Assembly: GCF_036924645.1 (NCBI RefSeq)
Contig: NZ_JAZHRX010000001.1
Location: 6,041,501-6,105,500, forward strand
DNA from: Bradyrhizobium sp. AZCC 2176
Lineage (GTDB): Bacteria > Pseudomonadota > Alphaproteobacteria > Rhizobiales > Xanthobacteraceae
Length of the DNA: 64,000 nt
Reading direction: 5' to 3'
The notes under the pieces were generated by a model, which was not told the origin of the DNA, did not search any database, and saw nothing but the letters and a program-made list of their open reading frames with translations. Positions 59,391 to 64,000 of the stretch are shown here, piece after piece. Position 1 is the stretch's first letter. Each line of letters opens with the position of its first letter. Position numbers and translations under genes: made by a program.

Positions 59391-60634
59391 GCGAACAAAT
59401 CCCGCGCCTTGATCAGCGCCTGTGCCAGATGGTCGACTTCTTCACGGGTATTATACATTCCAAACGACGCGCGGCAGGTGGCTGTGACATTGAACCGCTC
59501 TAAAAGCGGCATCACGCAATGGGTGCCGGCGCGCACGGCGATCCCCTGCCGGTCGATCACGGTCGCGACGTCGTGGGCATGCGCCCCCTTCATCTCGAAG
59601 GAAATCACCGGTCCCTTGCCGCGCGCAGTGCCGATCAGGCGCAACGAATTGATTTCGCGCAGCCGTTCCTGGGCGTAATTCAAAATATCGTGCTCGTGGG
59701 CGGCGATGCGTTCCTTGCCGATCGAATTGACGTAGTCGATCGCAGCACCCAGCCCGATCGCCTCAACGATCGGCGGCGTCCCGGCCTCGAACTTGTGCGG
59801 CGGGTCGCCATAGGTGACCCAATCCTTGGCCACCTCGCGGATCATCTCGCCACCGCCGTTATAGGGCCGCATCGCCACCAGGTGCTCATGCTTGGCATAG
59901 AGCGCGCCAATTCCGGTCGGGCCATAGACCTTGTGGCCGGTGAAGGCATAGAAATCGCAATCGAGGTCCTGCACGTCGATGGGCAGATGTACCGCGCCCT
60001 GCGCGCCATCGACCAGCACCGGAATGCCGCGGTCATGGGCGAGCTTCACGACCTCCTTGATCGGAACGAAAGTGCCGAGCGCATTCGACATCTGGGTGAT
60101 GGCGACGAGCTTGGTGCGCGGCGTCAGCAGTTTCTCGAATTCCTCGATCAGGAAATTGCCGTCGTCGTCAACCGGCGCCCATTTGATCACCGCGCCATGG
60201 CGCTCGCGCAGGAAGTGCCAGGGCACGATGTTGGAGTGGTGCTCCATGATCGAGAGCACAATCTCGTCGCCCTGCTTGATGTTGGGCTCGCCCCAGGACG
60301 ATGCCACGAGGTTGATGGCCTCGGTGACATTGCGGGTGAAGATGATTTCCTCACTTCGCGTCGCATTGATGAACTTCGCTACCTTGCCGCGCGCGCCCTC
60401 GTAAGCCTCGGTCGCAGCATTGGCGAGATAATGCAGGCCGCGATGCACGTTGGCATATTCGCTTTTGTAAGCCTCCGTCATGCGGTCGAGCACGGCGGTC
60501 GGCTTCTGCGCGGAAGCGGCATTATCGAGATAGACCAGCGGCTTGCCATAGACCTTCATCGCCAGCGCGGGGAAATCCTCCCGCACGCGGGCCACGTCAT
60601 AGGCGCCATTCTTCACCGCCGGATGCTGGGTCAT
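59387..60634 (-). CDS. sufS: Cysteine desulfurase SufS
   Basis: The 415-residue PLP enzyme (group II) has the PLP lysine in AFTGHKVYGPTGIGALY near residue 228, and the active-site Cys in VRAGTHCVMPLLERF near 375. It mobilises sulfur from cysteine for the SufBCD scaffold, usually with SufE or SufU, neither of which is in this window. It overlaps sufD and sufT by four bases each. Confidence 0.94.
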   Translation of the reverse strand: MTQHPAVKNGAYDVARVREDFPALAMKVYGKPLVYLDNAASAQKPTAVLDRMTEAYKSEYANVHRGLHYLANAATEAYEGARGKVAKFINATRSEEIIFTRNVTEAINLVASSWGEPNIKQGDEIVLSIMEHHSNIVPWHFLRERHGAVIKWAPVDDDGNFLIEEFEKLLTPRTKLVAITQMSNALGTFVPIKEVVKLAHDRGIPVLVDGAQGAVHLPIDVQDLDCDFYAFTGHKVYGPTGIGALYAKHEHLVAMRPYNGGGEMIREVAKDWVTYGDPPHKFEAGTPPIVEAIGLGAAIDYVNSIGKERIAAHEHDILNYAQERLREINSLRLIGTARGKGPVISFEMKGAHAHDVATVIDRQGIAVRAGTHCVMPLLERFNVTATCRASFGMYNTREEVDHLAQALIKARDLFA

Positions 60635-61956
60635 GACCGCGCCTCCAGCCAGCGCTGCGCGGCCGCAATCGCAAGCTCGCGCAGGTCGTCGTTGACGATG
60701 GATTCAATGGCCTCGCCCACGAAAGCCTGGATCAGCAACGCCTGGGCTTGCTTTTCGGACAAGCCGCGGGCGCGCAAATAGAACAGCAGGCTCTCGTCGA
60801 GCGCGCCGGTGGTGGCGCCGTGGCCGCAGGTGACGTCGTCGGCGAAGATCTCGAGCTCCGGCTTGTTGTCGGCCTCGGCCTCGTCAGACAGCAGCAGCGC
60901 CCGCGTCATCATCTTGGCGTCGGTCTTCTGCGCATCGGGGCGCACGATGATGCGGCCCTGGAACACCGAGTGGGCGCGGTCGTCGGCAACGGCGCGGAAC
61001 ACTTCGCGGCTGGCGCAATGCGGCACCGCGTGGTCCATGAACAGCGTGGTGTCGGCGTGCTGGCGGCCATTGAGCAGATTGACGCCGTTGGTCTCGACCC
61101 GCGAACCCTCGCCGGCGAACGCAATCGTCGCCTGGTAGCGGCTGACGGCAGCGCCCGAGGTCATGCCGAAGGTGTTGAAGTGGGCATGCGCACCCAGCGT
61201 CAGCACGGCGGAGGAAATGTTGAAGGCCTCGCGGCTGTCCTCGACCAGGCGGACGTGGTCGAGCCGCGAATTGTCGCCGATCGCGACGACCAGCGAGTCG
61301 TGGGCCTGATAGGTCTTCGCGCCATCGGCTGCGACGTAGCTTTCGACCAGCGTCACGCCGACATCCTTGCCGAGCCGCAGCAGCGAGCGTGTGAACATCG
61401 CCGTAGGAGTGGTACCCGTCGCGACATGAATGATTTGCAGCGGCTGCGTCAGCACGACGCCATTGGCGATCTGGATCACCACGCCGTCGGTCATCATCGC
61501 ACTGTTGAGCGCGACCATCGGATTGGCGCTGTCGAGCGTAAAGAGTTGGGCCTGCAGGGCGGCTTCGCCGGATTCCAGAACGCCGCGCAGGGTGCCGACC
61601 GCAACGCCCTTCTCCAGCCCGTCCAGCTCGGAAAGTTTTGGCGCAAACACGCCGTCCACCAGCACGAGCCGGCGCGCGCCCTTGATCGCCTGCAGCTTCA
61701 CCGCCGCCGCAGCCCGCGTCAGCGCGTCAGCATCCGGCGCAGGCGCCAGCGGCAGCACTTCGCGCATCAGCGCGCGCAGATCGGTGTACTTCCAGTCCTC
61801 GATTCGCCGGTGCGGCAGGCCCACACGATCATAGGCCTCGAAGGCGGCACTTCGCGCCTCGGCGACCCTGCCGGTGCCCGGCAGCCGGTCGCGCGCGACG
61901 GCAAAGCTGTCGCTCAGCGCACGTCCCGTCTCGTTCTTTGCCAAAGCCAAATTCAT
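60631..61956 (-). CDS. sufD: Fe-S scaffold component SufD
   Basis: The 441-residue protein carries the SufBD beta-helix core. The C-terminal part CGHGATTGALDESLLFYLRARGLSEKQAQALLIQAFVGE contains the conserved His of SufD at the SufB-SufD interface. I start at ATG 61956; a GTG precedes it by one codon. It lies 11 bases after sufC. Confidence 0.92.
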   Translation of the reverse strand: MNLALAKNETGRALSDSFAVARDRLPGTGRVAEARSAAFEAYDRVGLPHRRIEDWKYTDLRALMREVLPLAPAPDADALTRAAAAVKLQAIKGARRLVLVDGVFAPKLSELDGLEKGVAVGTLRGVLESGEAALQAQLFTLDSANPMVALNSAMMTDGVVIQIANGVVLTQPLQIIHVATGTTPTAMFTRSLLRLGKDVGVTLVESYVAADGAKTYQAHDSLVVAIGDNSRLDHVRLVEDSREAFNISSAVLTLGAHAHFNTFGMTSGAAVSRYQATIAFAGEGSRVETNGVNLLNGRQHADTTLFMDHAVPHCASREVFRAVADDRAHSVFQGRIIVRPDAQKTDAKMMTRALLLSDEAEADNKPELEIFADDVTCGHGATTGALDESLLFYLRARGLSEKQAQALLIQAFVGEAIESIVNDDLRELAIAAAQRWLEARS

Positions 61957-61967
61957 CACGATACCTG

Positions 61968-62720
61968 TCAGGCTGCGTCTTCGAACTGGGTGTAGCCGGA
62001 AGCCTCGAGCTCCAGCGCCAGATCCTTGCCGCCGCTTTTGACGACCCGGCCCTTCGACATCACGTGCACGAAATCAGGCACGATGTAGTTGAGGAGCCGC
62101 TGGTAGTGGGTGATGACCACCATGGCACGATCAGGCGAACGCAGCGCGTTGACGCCATCGGCCGCGACGCGGAGCGCATCGATGTCGAGGCCGGAATCCA
62201 TTTCGTCGAGGATGCAGACGGCAGGCTCGAACAGCGCCATCTGCAGAATCTCGTTGCGCTTCTTCTCGCCGCCGGAAAAGCCGACATTGACACCGCGCTT
62301 GAGCATGTCCTGCGGAATGTTGAGCGACTTTGCGACCGCACGGACCTTCTTGAGAAACTCCGGAGAGGTAAGCTGGCTTTCACCGCGCGCCTTGCGCTGG
62401 GCGTTCAGCGCGGTGTGCAGGAAGTTCCAGGTGGTGACGCCAGGGATTTCGACCGGATACTGGAACGCCAGGAACAAGCCCTTGGCGGCGCGCTCGTCCG
62501 GCTCCATTTCGAGAAGATCCTCGCCCCTAAACAGGATCTCGCCGTCGGTGACTTCATAGCCCGGCTTGCCGGCGATGACGTGCGACAGCGTCGATTTGCC
62601 GGAGCCGTTCGGCCCCATGATCGCGTGCACCTCGCCCGGGTTTACGGTGAGCGTCAGTCCGTGGAGAATTTCGTTATCCTCAACACGCACCTTCAGGTTT
62701 TTGACTTCGAGTAATGGCAT
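61968..62720 (-). CDS. sufC: Fe-S assembly ATPase SufC
   Basis: The 250-residue ABC-type ATPase has Walker A MGPNGSGKST near residue 36, Q-loop FQYPVEIPGV near 87, signature FSGGEKKRNEI near 148, Walker B CILDEMDSGLD near 168 and the switch His in ITHYQRLL. It drives conformational change in SufBD. Confidence 0.95.
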   Translation of the reverse strand: MPLLEVKNLKVRVEDNEILHGLTLTVNPGEVHAIMGPNGSGKSTLSHVIAGKPGYEVTDGEILFRGEDLLEMEPDERAAKGLFLAFQYPVEIPGVTTWNFLHTALNAQRKARGESQLTSPEFLKKVRAVAKSLNIPQDMLKRGVNVGFSGGEKKRNEILQMALFEPAVCILDEMDSGLDIDALRVAADGVNALRSPDRAMVVITHYQRLLNYIVPDFVHVMSKGRVVKSGGKDLALELEASGYTQFEDAA

Positions 62721-62743
62721 GGCTTTCCCTTGTCGAAATTCGT

Positions 62744-63073
62744 TTAGTGGCGCTGCCGAATCGGGCGCTCATAGGCGACAATCGCGGCATCCGGGCACGC
62801 ATTTTCCAGACTTACGATCTCGTCAAGCTTGGCCGCATCGAGCTCCACCGCTGCGATCAAATTGCAAAGTCCGTCGCCGACACCCGCACGGCAGTTCGCC
62901 CGATAGGCCATCAGATAAACACCCATCCTGTCGGCGGCGGCCTCAAGGCGGCGCGCCTGCGCGGCGTTTGGCCGGAACCACTCTGAACTGTCGAGCCGCG
63001 ACAAACTGGTTTCGTCGATCTCGTTCAAGATCGGCAACAGCGTGCGCATCTCGCTGATATCAAGCGTGATCAT
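62744..63073 (-). CDS. Uncharacterised protein encoded between sufB and sufC (109 aa)
   Basis: The protein begins [30 protein letters not shown], is mainly helical, acidic, and has three Cys at about residues 61, 70 and 93 (in NCRAG, GLCNL and NACPD). Its ATG overlaps the sufB stop by four bases (ATGA), and it ends 23 bases before sufC, so it is translated as part of the suf operon. It is not SufE, SufU, SufA or a regulator such as IscR. I do not recognise a family. Position and cysteines suggest a role with the Suf machinery, which is inference. Confidence 0.8.
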   Translation of the reverse strand: MITLDISEMRTLLPILNEIDETSLSRLDSSEWFRPNAAQARRLEAAADRMGVYLMAYRANCRAGVGDGLCNLIAAVELDAAKLDEIVSLENACPDAAIVAYERPIRQRH

Positions 63074-64000
63074 CCCACGCTGCCCTCCAGCGAGATGGAG
63101 ATCAGCTTCTGCGCTTCCACCGCGAATTCCATCGGCAGTTGCTGCAGCACGTCCTTCACGAAGCCGTTGACGACGAGGCCGACGGCTTCTTCCTGGCTGA
63201 GGCCGCGCTGGACACAGTAGAACAACACATCCTCGGAAATCTTCGACGTCGTCGCTTCGTGCTCGAAGGTAGCCGACGAGTTCTTCGCCTCGACGTAGGG
63301 CACGGTGTGCGCACCGCATTTGTCGCCGATCAGCAGCGAGTCGCAGGCGGTATAGTTGCGCGCCCCGGTCGCCTTGCGATGCGCGGTAACGAGGCCACGA
63401 TAGGTGTTCTGCGAAGCGCCCGCGGCAATGCCCTTGGAGATGATCCGGCTGGTCGTGTTCTTGCCGAGATGAAGCATCTTGGTGCCAGAATCGACCTGCT
63501 GGTAACCGTTCGAGATCGCGATCGAGTAGAACTCGCCGCGCGAATTGTCGCCGCGCAGGATGCAGCTCGGATATTTCCAGGTGATCGCCGACCCGGTCTC
63601 GACTTGGGTCCATGAGATTTTTGAATGGTTGCCGCGGCAGTCGCCACGCTTGGTGACGAAATTGTAGATGCCGCCGACGCCTTCCGAGTTGCCGGGATAC
63701 CAGTTCTGCACCGTCGAATATTTGATCTCGGCGTCATCGAGCGCGACCAGTTCAACGACGGCGGCGTGCAACTGGTTTTCGTCGCGCTGCGGCGCGGTGC
63801 AGCCTTCGAGATAGCTGACGTAGGACCCCTTGTCGGCGATGATCAGCGTGCGCTCGAACTGGCCGGTGTTGCGCTCGTTGATGCGGAAATAGGTTGACAG
63901 CTCCATCGGGCAGCGCACGCCAGCCGGCACATAGACGAACGAGCCGTCGGAGAACACCGCCGAGTTCAGCGTCGCGAAGTAATTGTCCGAGGTCGGCACG
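63070..64000 (-). CDS. sufB: Fe-S scaffold component SufB (C-terminal part; start outside window)
   Basis: The last 309 or so residues of SufB are present, against a family length near 480-490; the gene continues beyond the window edge. Visible motifs: [72 protein letters not shown] core strands, [11 protein letters not shown] and [23 protein letters not shown] (conserved His, Glu and Cys for cluster assembly). It should be the upstream gene of the operon seen here. Confidence 0.95.
   Translation of the reverse strand, partial: VPTSDNYFATLNSAVFSDGSFVYVPAGVRCPMELSTYFRINERNTGQFERTLIIADKGSYVSYLEGCTAPQRDENQLHAAVVELVALDDAEIKYSTVQNWYPGNSEGVGGIYNFVTKRGDCRGNHSKISWTQVETGSAITWKYPSCILRGDNSRGEFYSIAISNGYQQVDSGTKMLHLGKNTTSRIISKGIAAGASQNTYRGLVTAHRKATGARNYTACDSLLIGDKCGAHTVPYVEAKNSSATFEHEATTSKISEDVLFYCVQRGLSQEEAVGLVVNGFVKDVLQQLPMEFAVEAQKLISISLEGSVG

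Overview
The window looks like chromosomal DNA of a Bradyrhizobium-type alphaproteobacterium (Nitrobacteraceae). The basis is the high GC content, protein sequences close to that group as I remember it (a class I PHA synthase, Omp25/Omp31-type porins, the suf gene order, a 188-residue EF-P) and several families of palindromic intergenic repeats built on 'GTCATTCCGG...CCGGAATGAC' and 'GAAGCAATCCATC...GATGGATTGCTTC' arms. I see no rRNA, tRNA, CRISPR array, transposase or replication origin.

Layout. 0-5.9 kb: an M20 amidohydrolase, an MFS permease, a PrsW-type membrane protease, an HdeD-like membrane protein, then an aromatic amino-acid attenuator and DAHP synthase. 6-9.2 kb: small secreted and membrane proteins, a DUF6665-like protein and a LanC-like protein. 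9.2-12.3 kb: the EF-P beta-lysylation set epmB-epmA with efp divergent. 12.4-22.4 kb: envelope and DNA-repair genes (M23 peptidase, lytic transglycosylase, recJ), a LysR/tautomerase pair, a membrane-free chemoreceptor and a ParE-type toxin-antitoxin pair. 22.4-27.5 kb: HAD dehalogenase, glpX, hom, aminotransferase, lipoprotein. 27.7-34 kb: phaC, a MAPEG protein, a divergent carbamoyltransferase, MFS, a double-barrel porin. 34.1-37.7 kb: a minus-strand operon with two non-orthologous argC genes behind an Arg-rich leader peptide. 37.8-45.3 kb: MBL-fold protein, DedA, parE, two porins, an SDR. 45.5-52.7 kb: a flavin monooxygenase, an ABC importer and leuB-leuD-leuC in one minus-strand run. 52.9-55 kb: a monooxygenase remnant, a dense repeat cluster and a caspase-family protein. 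55.4-58.5 kb: a DEAD-box helicase, a diguanylate cyclase and a TfoX-like protein. 58.5-64 kb: the suf Fe-S operon, cut by the window end in sufB.

Main result. Two separate attenuators share one unusual design. A sigma70-type promoter (-35, 17-base spacer, -10) is followed after exactly 7 bases by the ATG of a 24-26 residue leader peptide, so the leader mRNA should be leaderless. The peptide carries a run of regulatory codons (Phe-Trp-Tyr-Phe-Ser-Tyr before DAHP synthase; Arg-Arg-Arg-Arg before paiB-argC-argC). Just after that run lies a segment that can pair either with the codon region or with the 5' arm of a downstream terminator. The first senses all three aromatic amino acids ahead of the shikimate entry enzyme; the second looks like arginine attenuation of arginine biosynthesis. 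Leaderless trpL in Sinorhizobium is the known parallel; I do not know of a description of these two.

Secondary results: a leuCDB paralogue set fused into an operon with a NitT/TauT-type importer and bracketed by an intact monooxygenase and a remnant of the same gene; an uncharacterised cysteine-containing gene overlapping sufB; a carbamoyltransferase homologue with a changed phosphate-binding motif.
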